Shown in pieces: positions 23,980 to 33,441 of a stretch of 64,000 bases of DNA. Under the pieces are notes generated by a model that saw nothing but the letters and a program-made list of their open reading frames with translations, was not told where the DNA came from and made no database searches. The stretch covers positions 1-64,000 of the forward strand of contig CAZLNZ010000014.1 of the NCBI GenBank assembly GCA_964561145.1, written 5' to 3'. The first letter of the stretch is position 1; each line of letters starts with the position of its first letter. The stretch is from RUG14300 sp964561145. Lineage in GTDB: Bacteria > Bacillota > Clostridia > Christensenellales > CAG-1252. Position numbers and translations under genes: made by a program.

Positions 23980-24768
23980 TTATCTAGAAGCTTTATATGA
24001 AAGCTCTCTTAAATAGTCCAATGTAATTTTTAGTTCATCTAAACTTTCATAATCCTCACCATAAACTTCTATAAGACAAGGAGGTTCGATTCCTTGCTCA
24101 TAAAGATTACAGAAAAGCTTATAAAAGTCAATCTCTCCGTTTCCCGGTAGGCAGGTCTTACCGTTTTTAACATCACACAAGTGAATCGTTGCGATTCTAC
24201 CTTGCATATCTTTTATGATTGCGGATATATCACAACCGGAAAGAACAGCTTGTTTCGTATCTAAAGTTGCCCAAACATTTGGAGAATAGGTCAAAAGATT
24301 TGAAAAAAAGCCTACATAATTATAATACGCCCAAGCAACATTTTCATAGCATAATTTGATATTATATTGACTACATATTGAAATTATTTTTTCAAGTCTA
24401 GTCCCAAAGCTACGAAACTCAATAGGTTTATTCTTTAATCGTACAGGTCCATGAAAGGTATAGCACTCGGCATTAAGTATTTTTCCTGCGGTCATGACAT
24501 CCCTTAAAATTCTTTCAGCATCGTTTGTGACCCGTTGATAGTTATTGAAGAGTTCAGGCTCGTAATTGGTTATATGACTATGAACACTGTGAACTTTAAG
24601 GCCCTTTACTTTTTCAGCTAACAGTATTGCAAAATCTTTTGTATATTCTGAAAATGAATTTAGAAATACCTCTACAATCCCTACATTTAATTTTTTAATG
24701 TCATCAAATGTGTTTTCTACCTCCTTCTTTGGGAAGAAGGAGGCAGTAGACATACCTATTTCAATCAT
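23980..24768 (-). CDS. Sugar phosphate isomerase/epimerase (TIM barrel)
   Basis: A 262-aa protein of the AP endonuclease family 2/xylose isomerase-like TIM-barrel superfamily. Seen: KVHSVHSHITNYEP, CYTFHGPVR and a metal-type series CYENVAW, TLDTKQAVLSGCD and TIHLCDVKNGKTCLPGNGEIDF, ending LIEVYGEDYES. Glu, Asp, His and Glu ligands sit at barrel strand ends as in inosose and hexulose isomerases. The substrate cannot be predicted. It overlaps the hpf stop by one base and lies 38 bp before pgi, so a role in sugar metabolism is possible but only inferred. Confidence 0.82.
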   Translation of the reverse strand: MIEIGMSTASFFPKKEVENTFDDIKKLNVGIVEVFLNSFSEYTKDFAILLAEKVKGLKVHSVHSHITNYEPELFNNYQRVTNDAERILRDVMTAGKILNAECYTFHGPVRLKNKPIEFRSFGTRLEKIISICSQYNIKLCYENVAWAYYNYVGFFSNLLTYSPNVWATLDTKQAVLSGCDISAIIKDMQGRIATIHLCDVKNGKTCLPGNGEIDFYKLFCNLYEQGIEPPCLIEVYGEDYESLDELKITLDYLRELSYKASR

Positions 24769-25289
24769 TATCTGGTCGCGGCCTCAATTAAGCCGATTCC
24801 ACCATCTTTTCTTTTGTAAACCACACAGGTTTCACCCGAATCACGATTGATGAATATGTAGAAATCATGATCAACGATTTCTAATTGGAAGATAGCATCA
24901 TCAACGGACATTGGATATAATTTATATCTCTTAGTACGAATAACCTCTTCTTGCTTTTCTTCTTCTTGAGGAATTTCCGATACGTCCACGTCATCACGAA
25001 GTTTCTTCGCATATTTAGTGCGTAGCTTCCTCATCTGTCTTTCAATTTTAGGAACTATAACAAAGATGTTATTATCCATGTTGGTATCGGAATTCTCAGC
25101 TCTTAAAACGGCATCACCGAGCATAATCGTAAGTTCCATTTTGTATTTTCCATGCTCTTCCTTACATACAACTCTGCAAGTTTGATCATCCTTAAAATAC
25201 TTGGACAAATGTCTCTCAATTTTACCTCTGATTAATTCCTCGGTATCCTTTTCTACCTCGTACTTTTTTCCAACAATCTCGATACGCAT
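24768..25289 (-). CDS. hpf: Ribosome hibernation promoting factor, long form
   Basis: A 173-aa long-type HPF. The N-terminal S30AE domain (about 1-95) begins MRIEIVGKKYEVEKDTEE and includes DAVLRAENSDTNMDNNIF and a basic helix RQMRKLRTKYAKK. After an acidic linker (DDVDVSEIPQEEEKQE) comes the C-terminal dimerisation domain KRYKLYPMSVDDAIFQLEI to CVVYKRKDGGIGLI. It dimerises 70S ribosomes into inactive 100S particles in stationary phase. AGGAGG precedes the ATG. It lies just downstream of the Clp ATPase gene. Confidence 0.94.
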   Translation of the reverse strand: MRIEIVGKKYEVEKDTEELIRGKIERHLSKYFKDDQTCRVVCKEEHGKYKMELTIMLGDAVLRAENSDTNMDNNIFVIVPKIERQMRKLRTKYAKKLRDDVDVSEIPQEEEKQEEVIRTKRYKLYPMSVDDAIFQLEIVDHDFYIFINRDSGETCVVYKRKDGGIGLIEAATR

Positions 25290-25340
25290 AATAAAGTCCT
25301 CCTGTATAAAATTATATAAAACGCATTTTTGCGTATATAC

Positions 25341-27644
25341 CTAATGACGTTCCTCAATATTAAAAACCAATCTTTCATTGATTACATCGACCCATAATAT
25401 TGAGTTATCCTTTAAAGAGCCTTTTAACAACTCTTCAGAAAGTCTATCTTCAAGTTCTTGACGAACTATTCTTTTTAACGGTCTTGCACCATATTCAAGG
25501 CTTGTTCCCTTATTAACAAGATAAGCTTTTGCAGTTCTACTGACCTTTAAGGATATGCCTTTTTGATTCAATCTTTTTGCAAGATCTACAAGGAAAAGAT
25601 CACATATGTCGGATAGAACATCTTTTGTTAAAGGATTGAATACGATTATCTCATCAAGACGATTGATAAATTCCGGCTTCATTGCTCTTTTTAGTTCGTT
25701 TATCTGGGCTTGCTTCGAATCAATACTACTATTCGCACCAAATCCCATATATCTCGAAACGGCAATTTCTGCACCTATATTGCTTGTCAAAATTAAAACA
25801 GTATTTGAAAAACTTACTCTTCTTCCATGTGAATCTGTAAGCCAGCCTTCATCCATTATTTGAAGCAAAAGATTGAAAATATCGGGATGTGCTTTTTCTA
25901 TCTCGTCAAATAATATGACCGAATAGGGTTTTCTTCTGACTTTGTCGGTTAACAAACCACCTTCTTCGTATCCGACAAACCCCGGGGCTGTTCCGATAAG
26001 CTTCATGGCAGAGGTTTTATCTGAATATTCACTCATATCAAATCGGATGATTCCATCATCACCGAAAAGACATTTTGCAACCGTTTTCGCCAACTGCGTT
26101 TTACCGACACCTGTAGGTCCTATAAAGATAAAACTTCCGATAGGTTTATCTCTATCCTTAAGACCTGCTCTAGCTCTTCTAATAGCCTGAGATAGACTTT
26201 CAACCGCATCTTTTTGTCCGATTACACTCTGAGATAATTCACTTTCCAACTCTAAAAGTCTATCGCTCTCCCCTTTTGTTAACTCTGTAACGGGAATTCC
26301 CGTGCGTTCGTTAATTATCTCTTGGACATCATTGACAGTTATTCTAGAAGCATTATTAGAGCGAATACGCAGCCTAGAACAAGCCTCATCGATAACATCA
26401 ATCGCTTTATCGGGTAAGAATCTATCTTGAATATATCTATCAGAAAGAACCACTGCCGCCTTTATGCACTCGTCGGATATACTAACACCATGGAAGGATT
26501 CGTATTTTTCTCTTAAGCCCATAAGAATACGTATAGTTGCATCAACTGACGGTGGTTCAATCGTTATAGGTTGAAACCTTCTTTCTAAGGCGGGATCTTT
26601 TTCGATGTATTTTTTATATTCGTCTAAGGTAGTTGCACCAAGCACAGGCAGCTCTCCGCGAGAAAGCATAGGCTTAAGAATATTGGCGACATCTAATGAT
26701 CCGCCTTCACTACTTCCTGCGTTTACAATCGTGTGAATCTCGTCAATAAAGAGAATGATGTCTCCTTCCTTACTAATGAATTCAAGAGCGTTTTTCAATC
26801 GTTCTTCGAAATCACCTCTATACCTTGTGCCTGATAAAAGTCCTGCCATATCCAGTGCAAAGAGGGTTTTACCTTTTAGACCGTTAGGAACGCGATTCTC
26901 CGCAATAAGAGATGCAAGTCCTTCAACAACAGCGGTCTTACCGACACCCGGCTCTCCGATAAGAAGGGGGTTATTCTTGCTTCTACGGCTTAAAACCTGG
27001 ATCACTCGTTCGATCTCTTTGTCACGTCCGATTACGGGATCTAATTTTGAAGCTCTCGCTTTTTCTGTTAAATCTTGTCCAAGTCCTTCCAAGGGCTTTA
27101 AATCCTTGGCTTTTTCACCATAAAGCTCTTCGTAATTATCTACAAACCCTTCTCTTTCAATTACTCTTACCGGTACATTGTCTCTTTTTATTTCTGGTTT
27201 TGGTTCGATAATAAAATCCCCTATTTTTGCAGGGTCACCCTTGATAGTCTGCTCATAGTATCTGTATAAACCAACAACGTCTATATATTTACTCTCTAAG
27301 AATCTAGTAGCATCCGAGGGGACACTTAAAATGGATGCAAATAAAATATTCGAATTGATCATCAAAGAGTAATCCAAACTCCACTTTTCAGCCTTTTGAA
27401 ATACGTCAAAAGCTTCTTTAGAAAGCTCACAAGAGCTAGAATTAGGATATATATCAAATAACTTATAGAGGTCATAAGAAGATATTCCCCTGGATCTTAA
27501 AAACCTACTTACCACGCTGTTTTCCGGTTCAGACAAAGCAAATAGCAAATGAGTCGAATACAAAACACCTCCCGTTCTGGAGGCCAATTTTTTTGCATTC
27601 TCTATTGCCGTTTTACTTCCGATGTCGTAGCGTCTGTAGTTCAT
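25341..27644 (-). CDS. Clp ATPase (ClpC/ClpA type) lacking the M domain
   Basis: A 767-aa two-domain AAA+ unfoldase. The Clp_N repeats (about 1-145) bind adaptors. AAA-1 has GEPGVGKTAVVEG near residue 230, IILFIDEIHTI and an arginine finger. AAA-2 has GPTGVGKTQLAKT near residue 505 and VILFDEIEKAHP. A MGF tripeptide after TSNIGAEIAVSRY matches the ClpP-docking loop position. Between AAA-1 and AAA-2, where ClpC carries the UVR-containing coiled-coil M domain, only a short RIRSNNASRITVNDVQEI linker remains, as in ClpA. No ctsR, mcsA or mcsB is adjacent. It presumably feeds ClpP with unfolded substrates. Start codon lacks a well-spaced ribosome binding site. Confidence 0.9.
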   Translation of the reverse strand: MNYRRYDIGSKTAIENAKKLASRTGGVLYSTHLLFALSEPENSVVSRFLRSRGISSYDLYKLFDIYPNSSSCELSKEAFDVFQKAEKWSLDYSLMINSNILFASILSVPSDATRFLESKYIDVVGLYRYYEQTIKGDPAKIGDFIIEPKPEIKRDNVPVRVIEREGFVDNYEELYGEKAKDLKPLEGLGQDLTEKARASKLDPVIGRDKEIERVIQVLSRRSKNNPLLIGEPGVGKTAVVEGLASLIAENRVPNGLKGKTLFALDMAGLLSGTRYRGDFEERLKNALEFISKEGDIILFIDEIHTIVNAGSSEGGSLDVANILKPMLSRGELPVLGATTLDEYKKYIEKDPALERRFQPITIEPPSVDATIRILMGLREKYESFHGVSISDECIKAAVVLSDRYIQDRFLPDKAIDVIDEACSRLRIRSNNASRITVNDVQEIINERTGIPVTELTKGESDRLLELESELSQSVIGQKDAVESLSQAIRRARAGLKDRDKPIGSFIFIGPTGVGKTQLAKTVAKCLFGDDGIIRFDMSEYSDKTSAMKLIGTAPGFVGYEEGGLLTDKVRRKPYSVILFDEIEKAHPDIFNLLLQIMDEGWLTDSHGRRVSFSNTVLILTSNIGAEIAVSRYMGFGANSSIDSKQAQINELKRAMKPEFINRLDEIIVFNPLTKDVLSDICDLFLVDLAKRLNQKGISLKVSRTAKAYLVNKGTSLEYGARPLKRIVRQELEDRLSEELLKGSLKDNSILWVDVINERLVFNIEERH

Positions 27645-27681
27645 ATTATAAGTATTATCCTCAACGACTTATTTATTTGTT

Positions 27682-28470
27682 TTATGCTAACATTTTAAAG
27701 GCATGTATGTAAGCTTCGGGATTTCCGGTATCATAGCGAGTACCTTCAAAATCATATATATTTACAAATTCAGCTTGTGCCATAAGCTCAATAGCATCTG
27801 TAATCCAGTACTCATTATTTCTAGATTCTACCTTGTTTATATAATTAAAAATACTAGGCATAAACAAGTATCTTCCCATCGATGTATATGAGCTCTTAAT
27901 TTTGTCAATAGATTGTTTTTCATATATGTGAAGCAATCGTCCTACTCTATTAACGACATTTCCACATTCCGTACTAGCGTAAAGCGAAGCGAACTCGGAA
28001 GAAAGCTTTTGAACTCCTACCACACATTGAGCCTTATCGAATGCTTGAAAGAGTTGTTTTATGCACGGTGTTTCGGCAATGATAACATCATCTCCGTACA
28101 ATAAAGCAAAACTATCCTCCAGTACAAATTGTCTTGCAAGCATTACCGCGCTTGCGGTTCCTGTAGCCTGATTCTGATAACAATAAGCACAAGATATACC
28201 TTCAAAACCAATTAGCGGATAAGTCTTTGAGGTTAAATTAAAATCCTCCGGATTACTTACACCTGAAAAGTATTGCGGTATCACCAATTTATCCTGACTT
28301 AGAATAAAAAGGATGTCCTGTATACCTGACTGAACAACCTCTCTTACGATATACTCAAGAATGGGCGTTGTGCCAAGCGGAAGCATTTCCTTGGGGATAG
28401 CCCTAGTTATAGGTGACATTCTTGTGCCCTTTCCTGCTACTGCTATAACTGCTTTTCTGACTTGCTTCAT
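27682..28470 (-). CDS. galU: UTP-glucose-1-phosphate uridylyltransferase (GalU/GtaB type)
   Basis: A 262-aa nucleotidyltransferase. Seen: AVIAVAGKGTRMSPITRAIPKEMLPLG at the N-terminus (nucleotide loop plus KEMLP), FALLYGDDVI (metal-binding Asp pair) and EYWITDAIELM near the C-terminus. It makes UDP-glucose from UTP and glucose 1-phosphate for cell-envelope glycans. It is shorter than typical GalU (about 290 aa), mainly in loops. AGAGGTAAG precedes the ATG. Another NDP-sugar pyrophosphorylase specificity cannot be excluded. Confidence 0.85.
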   Translation of the reverse strand: MKQVRKAVIAVAGKGTRMSPITRAIPKEMLPLGTTPILEYIVREVVQSGIQDILFILSQDKLVIPQYFSGVSNPEDFNLTSKTYPLIGFEGISCAYCYQNQATGTASAVMLARQFVLEDSFALLYGDDVIIAETPCIKQLFQAFDKAQCVVGVQKLSSEFASLYASTECGNVVNRVGRLLHIYEKQSIDKIKSSYTSMGRYLFMPSIFNYINKVESRNNEYWITDAIELMAQAEFVNIYDFEGTRYDTGNPEAYIHAFKMLA

Positions 28471-28541
28471 ATATATTCTTACCTCTAATATGTTATATTA
28501 TAATATATTTTTAAATCATTTGCAATATGTATAAACAATTA

Positions 28542-29111
28542 TTAACAATTATCAAGGTAATCTTTCAATATTTTCTCATAAAGAGTCTTAACTTTATAAT
28601 ACAACTCTTCTGTTGAAGAGTTATTCTCGATATACACCGGATTCGGTATCTTGCAGAGATAGTTTTGTGCATCGATTATCTTCTTAACTTCACCTACACT
28701 TCGTCCGTCTCGAGTAGAAACTCTATTACATTGATTATCAACTGTGGTGACAACCACTACATTAATATCAGCCTCTATATCTTTTACATAAACAGGAAGT
28801 TCAATAAAAGTAATTGGCTCTTTGAGCTTTTCTTTTAGTCGGGCAATGATACACGGGTGAGATAAATCGTTCAACATTTTAAGACTTTCAGAGTCATTGA
28901 AAATAATATCTCTAAGTTTTGCCTTGTTAAATCGGTCACCATCAAATGCGGCAGGAAAAATTGCTCTAAGCTTTGAGATGTAGTTGTCTTCTTCTAGAAG
29001 AGCCCTATTTTCTTCATCTGCGGATAGTACGTATCCACCCAATTCTTTTATCATTCTTGCGACAGAGGTCTTTCCGCTACCGATTCCTCCATATATCCCG
29101 ACAATTCTCAT
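28542..29111 (-). CDS. coaE: Dephospho-CoA kinase
   Basis: A 189-aa kinase that phosphorylates dephospho-CoA, the last step of coenzyme A synthesis. Seen: P-loop GIYGGIGSGKTSVARM at the N-terminus, LGGYVLSADEENR with the substrate-binding Asp, and a DLSHPCI segment. I use ATG at 29111, which overlaps the polA stop as ATGA and has GAGG at suitable distance inside polA; a longer in-frame start six codons upstream is less likely. A polA-coaE pair is common in Firmicutes. R122-like RVSTRDGRS residues of the lid are present. Confidence 0.93.
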   Translation of the reverse strand: MRIVGIYGGIGSGKTSVARMIKELGGYVLSADEENRALLEEDNYISKLRAIFPAAFDGDRFNKAKLRDIIFNDSESLKMLNDLSHPCIIARLKEKLKEPITFIELPVYVKDIEADINVVVVTTVDNQCNRVSTRDGRSVGEVKKIIDAQNYLCKIPNPVYIENNSSTEELYYKVKTLYEKILKDYLDNC

Positions 29112-31627
29112 TCTTTCGCCTCTAACCAATTATCTCCGACTCCGACTTCTGCGATAAGAGGAACCTCTAGTTCCATTACACCTTCCATACATTCTTTTAA
29201 GATACCGGATACAATATCAACCTCCGACTCGGGACAATCTACAATTAATTCGTCATGGACCTGAAGAAGCAATTTTGCCTGCGGAGCTTTTTCTTTAAGA
29301 GTGCCGAATACAGCAATCATCGCAAGCTTTATAATGTCGCTTGCAGTTCCTTGCAATGGCATATTCATTGCAGCTCTTTCACCAAATGATCTAACAGTGT
29401 ATACGGGAGATGACAATTCCGGAATAACTCTTGTTCGACCGCTTAAAGTTTGAACATAGCCGTTGGTTTTGGCATCTTCTACCGTTTTATGCATGTATTC
29501 CTGAACTTTTGGATAGCTCTCAAAATATCTGTCTATAAAGTTTCTTGCATCCTTAACACTGCAACCGATATTTTCACTTAATCCAAAATCGCTGATTCCA
29601 TAAATAATACCGAAATTAACGGCTTTCGCACTTCTTCTCATTTCATCGGTTACAAACTCAATGGGTACTCCGAAAACTTTTGCAGCTGTGGCACGATGAA
29701 TGTCATATCCGGAATTGTAATCCGAAATCATGTGTTCATCGCCCGACATTGCTGCAACAAGTCTCAACTCTATTTGAGAATAATCAGCACAAACAAGTTT
29801 ATGTCCGGCTTCTGCTATAAAAGCTTTTCTTATTTCCCTGCCTTCTTTTGAACGAACGGGGATATTTTGCAAATTTGGCTCGGTAGAAGATAGTCTCCCG
29901 GTAGTTGTCAATGCTTGTTTAAAAATCGTATGAAGCCTATTATTTTTGTCTAGCAAACTTTGAATACCGATAATATAGGTTGACTGAAGCTTTGAAAACT
30001 TTCTATAATCTAATACCAGATTTACAATAGGGTGATAATCTTTTAATTTTTCCAACTTATCTGCACCCGTGCTCTTCTTTTTGTCAGACTTTAACAGAAG
30101 TTTATCATACAATATGTTGCCTAGCTGCTTGGGCGAATTGATATTAAACTTTTCTCCGGCATAAAACCATATCTTTTCTTGAAGCTCATTGAGAATCTCT
30201 GTGTACTTTATTTTCAAGTCTTCGATGATATTTACGTTAATCAAAAATCCGTTTCTTTCCATTTCATAAAGTACTTCAACTAAAGGTTTTTCAATTGTTT
30301 CATAAACCATAAGGCTTTGTTCCTTTAGACTGCTTTTGATAGAATCAAAGAGTACTCTAATGCCGATCGAAGGGAATTCTGTATTTATTGAATAATTATC
30401 AAGCAAAGGAACAAGTTCGGTTTTATGCTTCGACACATCGGAAACATAGCTAATAAGAAGAAGGTCGTCACATTTGAATATAGTATTATCCAATTTCAAA
30501 GTATGGTATATACTTTTAATATCAAACAAAACTTTTTTAATATTTTCGTCAAATAAGATGGGTTTAATCAACTCAAGTGCTCTATCAAAACTAATGCCTA
30601 GGTCAAGTAGAGACTCGCCCGAAGTGATGAAGTATTCGACTTGTTCATCGCAGCAGAACGATATATCATCACCGATATAAAAGGTAAAAGTGCCTTTGTT
30701 CTTACATGATTCTAAAGCAGAAAGTAAGTCGTTTTCGTTTGTTATTTCCACTCTTTTGTACTGAACACGCGATTCTTTTTCAAAAGAAAATCCTTCAATT
30801 ATATTTACTAGGTTGAGTTCCATCAACTTATCATAAGCAATGGTAGGAAAAGGCATTTTAAGCTCTAACTCGCTCCAATCGAATAATAAAGGTACTTTCC
30901 TATTGATAGTTGCAAGTTCCCTTGAGAAAAATGCAGATTCTTTTCCCTCGATAAGCTTTTCCTTAAGTTTACCTTTTTGTTCATCTATATGTTCATATAA
31001 ACATTCAAGATTTCCGTATGTCGCAATAAGATTACCGGCAGTCTTTGCTCCGATTCCAGCAACACCCTTAATATTGTCACTACTATCTCCCATCAACCCT
31101 TTGAGATCGGTTATATAAACGGGATCAGCTATCCCCTCCTCTTTTAATAACTGCGGTGTATACCTGATAACTTCACTTATGCCTTTTTTTGTATGAATAA
31201 TTGTACAATCCTCGCTAGCAAGCTGTAACACATCTTTATCACCCGATACAATTAGTGAGTGGAAAGGACACATCAATGAAATTGTTCCCAAAAGGTCGTC
31301 AGCCTCATAACCAACAAGTTCAAAGTATTTGATATTCATAGCCGTAAGTATTTCTTTTAAGATAGGTATTTGCTGAGCTAGTTCTTCCGGCATCGGTTTT
31401 CTACCTGCCTTATAATCGGGATATTTCTTATGTCTGAAGGTAGGTGCTTTTAAATCAAACGTACAGGCAAGGTGTGTTGGCTGTTCTTCCCTGATAAGTT
31501 TTGCAAGCATCTTCAAAAATCCGTGTATTCCACCGGTGCATATTCCCGAATTACTTGTTAAATAAGGCATTGCATAGTATGCCCTATTTATAATGCTATT
31601 TCCATCAATAAGAATGAGTTTATTCAT
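29108..31627 (-). CDS. polA: DNA polymerase I
   Basis: An 839-aa family A polymerase. Residues 1-290 are the 5'-3' exonuclease (LILIDGNSIINRAYYA, VSGDKDVLQL, GLMGDSSDNIKGVAGIG). Residues about 295-460 keep the exonuclease fold, but the DxE motif is replaced (TFTFYIGDDISFC), so proofreading is probably lost. Residues 460-839 are the polymerase with ADYSQIELRL (motif A), RRSAKAVNFGIIYG (motif B) and LLQVHDELIVD (motif C). It fills repair gaps and removes Okazaki primers. AAGGTGG precedes the ATG. Coupled to coaE by a 4-bp overlap. Confidence 0.96.
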   Translation of the reverse strand: MNKLILIDGNSIINRAYYAMPYLTSNSGICTGGIHGFLKMLAKLIREEQPTHLACTFDLKAPTFRHKKYPDYKAGRKPMPEELAQQIPILKEILTAMNIKYFELVGYEADDLLGTISLMCPFHSLIVSGDKDVLQLASEDCTIIHTKKGISEVIRYTPQLLKEEGIADPVYITDLKGLMGDSSDNIKGVAGIGAKTAGNLIATYGNLECLYEHIDEQKGKLKEKLIEGKESAFFSRELATINRKVPLLFDWSELELKMPFPTIAYDKLMELNLVNIIEGFSFEKESRVQYKRVEITNENDLLSALESCKNKGTFTFYIGDDISFCCDEQVEYFITSGESLLDLGISFDRALELIKPILFDENIKKVLFDIKSIYHTLKLDNTIFKCDDLLLISYVSDVSKHKTELVPLLDNYSINTEFPSIGIRVLFDSIKSSLKEQSLMVYETIEKPLVEVLYEMERNGFLINVNIIEDLKIKYTEILNELQEKIWFYAGEKFNINSPKQLGNILYDKLLLKSDKKKSTGADKLEKLKDYHPIVNLVLDYRKFSKLQSTYIIGIQSLLDKNNRLHTIFKQALTTTGRLSSTEPNLQNIPVRSKEGREIRKAFIAEAGHKLVCADYSQIELRLVAAMSGDEHMISDYNSGYDIHRATAAKVFGVPIEFVTDEMRRSAKAVNFGIIYGISDFGLSENIGCSVKDARNFIDRYFESYPKVQEYMHKTVEDAKTNGYVQTLSGRTRVIPELSSPVYTVRSFGERAAMNMPLQGTASDIIKLAMIAVFGTLKEKAPQAKLLLQVHDELIVDCPESEVDIVSGILKECMEGVMELEVPLIAEVGVGDNWLEAKE

Positions 31628-31673
31628 AAGCCACCTTTATAATATCTACAATTATAACATATTTTATAATAAA

Positions 31674-31705
31674 AAGTCCCTACTTTATTAAAAAAATAGG
31701 GACTT
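31674..31705 (-). terminator. efp terminator
   Basis: AAGTCCCTA and TAGGGACTT pair across a 14-nt loop; in the minus direction a run of T follows. It ends the long operon that runs from rimP through efp before polA. Confidence 0.8.
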
Positions 31706-31724
31706 GAAATGATAAATTAGAAAA

Positions 31725-32291
31725 TTAGTCTACACGTTCAAGATATGTTCCTGTTCTAGTATCAACACGGATTCTATCACCCTCATTTACAAACATAGGA
31801 ACTTGAATCTTAAATCCTGTCTCTAAGGTTGCGGGCTTGGTTCCGGGAGTAGCTGTATTACCACGAACTGCAGGTTCACAAATTGTGATGAGCAAATTAA
31901 CAAAGGTTTCAGGCTCTACAAGGAAAGGTTTTTCTTTATAGAACGAAACGGTAACCTTGCTTCCTTCGATAATAAAGTTAAGAGCATCAGAAACTTGATC
32001 GTAGTTCATAGCGATTTGCTCATAGTTTTCACTATTCATAAAGTAATAGAAATCTCCATCGGTGTAAAGATACTCCATTGCAGTACGCTCGATAAGAGCT
32101 GTCTCGAATTTATCTGTAGGGTTAAAGGTTTTTTCCAAAACACTGCCGTTCATAACATTTTTAATCTTTGTACGAACGAATGCAGCACCTTTTCCCGGTT
32201 TTACGTGTTGGAAGTCTACAATAACCATAACGTTGCCTTCGTATTCAAAGGTTATACCCTTGCGAAAATCTCCAGCTAAAATGAATCCCAT
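31725..32291 (-). CDS. efp: Elongation factor P
   Basis: A 188-aa translation factor with three beta-barrel domains. The tip loop HVKPGKGAAFVRTK carries the lysine (about residue 33) that is modified in many bacteria. The C-terminal LETGFKIQVPMFVNEGDRIRVDTRTG is the family signature. It relieves ribosome stalling at polyproline stretches. It lies 10 bp after the M24 peptidase gene, an old neighbour pair in Firmicutes, and its transcript ends at 31674-31705. No modification enzyme (YmfI or EpmA type) is visible here. Confidence 0.96.
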   Translation of the reverse strand: MGFILAGDFRKGITFEYEGNVMVIVDFQHVKPGKGAAFVRTKIKNVMNGSVLEKTFNPTDKFETALIERTAMEYLYTDGDFYYFMNSENYEQIAMNYDQVSDALNFIIEGSKVTVSFYKEKPFLVEPETFVNLLITICEPAVRGNTATPGTKPATLETGFKIQVPMFVNEGDRIRVDTRTGTYLERVD

Positions 32292-32301
32292 ATATTGCCT
32301 C

Positions 32302-33363
32302 CTATAATATTATTAAATTTTTATCGCAACGATTTAACGTTACGGGGTTTCCATCTTTAAGAACTAATGTATCCTCTATTCTTATACCAAACCTTCCAGC
32401 AATGTAGATTCCCGGTTCGATCGTAAATACATTGCCTTCCTCGAAAACATCATCGCTACGTTTTGACAAGAAAGGTTTTTCATGAATATCAACACCGACG
32501 CCATGACCTAAGGAATGAGTAAAATAATCACCTAAACCTTTCGAAGTAAGATAATCTCTAGCAACTTTATCTGCATCGAAACATCTAAGACCGACTCTTA
32601 CAGACTCCGCACCTAATTTATGTGCTTCCAAAACGTAAGAATAGAATTTTTTATAATCTTTGTCATATGGCTCTCCGAAGCAGAAAGACCTTGTTATATC
32701 GGAACAATATCCCATAAATTTTGTGCCAAAATCAAGGGTAATCATATCTCCGTACTTAAGTTTTCTGGTTCCGGAATGACCGTGGGGATAAGCGGTGTGT
32801 TCGCCAAAAACTGATATGGTATCAAATGCAATACCGTCGCCGCCTGCTTTAATATACTCATATTGAAGAAGATATCCTAGCTCAAGCTCCGTCATACCCT
32901 CTTTGATTTGACCCAATAATGCTTCAAATGCAATGTCATTACAATGAGCAGCATACTCTATACGTTGAAGTTCTAAGTCCTTCTTGCAAGCACGACCTGC
33001 GGATACCACACTACTCTTATCCAGAAGCTCCACGTTTGGAAAATACTTTCTGATATTACAGTAATCTTGATAAGTTAAGTTTTCAAAACCTAATGATTTG
33101 ATATCCGACTCAAGGGCATCCTTTGAAATCAGTTCATAATTTGAACAAGCTTCCTCAATAATAACAAAATTTTCAGGAACATGAGTTGAAGCTTCCAGTG
33201 AATATCTCTTATCTGTGTAATAATGAATAAAATTCTTTGTAACTAAAATAGTACATTCAGGATTGATATATTCTGAATAATAAAAAGTATTAGAGGGGGA
33301 CGTTATCAGTAAAGCGTCCGTTTGAGCAATCTCTAAAACCTTGTACAATCTTTTATCAATCAT
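32302..33363 (-). CDS. Xaa-Pro aminopeptidase (M24 family)
   Basis: A 353-aa metallopeptidase. The N-terminal creatinase-like domain (about 1-125) precedes the pita-bread catalytic domain. Metal ligands are visible: Asp in TLDFGTKF, Asp in YCSDITRSF, His in GHGVGVDIHE, Glu in FTIEPGIY and Glu in IRIEDTLV. It removes N-terminal residues preceding proline in the cytoplasm. Such genes usually precede efp in Firmicutes, as here. It could equally be called PepQ or YpdF-like; the exact specificity is uncertain. Confidence 0.9.
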   Translation of the reverse strand: MIDKRLYKVLEIAQTDALLITSPSNTFYYSEYINPECTILVTKNFIHYYTDKRYSLEASTHVPENFVIIEEACSNYELISKDALESDIKSLGFENLTYQDYCNIRKYFPNVELLDKSSVVSAGRACKKDLELQRIEYAAHCNDIAFEALLGQIKEGMTELELGYLLQYEYIKAGGDGIAFDTISVFGEHTAYPHGHSGTRKLKYGDMITLDFGTKFMGYCSDITRSFCFGEPYDKDYKKFYSYVLEAHKLGAESVRVGLRCFDADKVARDYLTSKGLGDYFTHSLGHGVGVDIHEKPFLSKRSDDVFEEGNVFTIEPGIYIAGRFGIRIEDTLVLKDGNPVTLNRCDKNLIIL

Positions 33364-33441
33364 ATTTAACCTCTTATGTAATCCGGCACAATGCCGACAC
33401 TTAATTATATAATATATTACTTAACTTTGTAAAGCCCTTTT

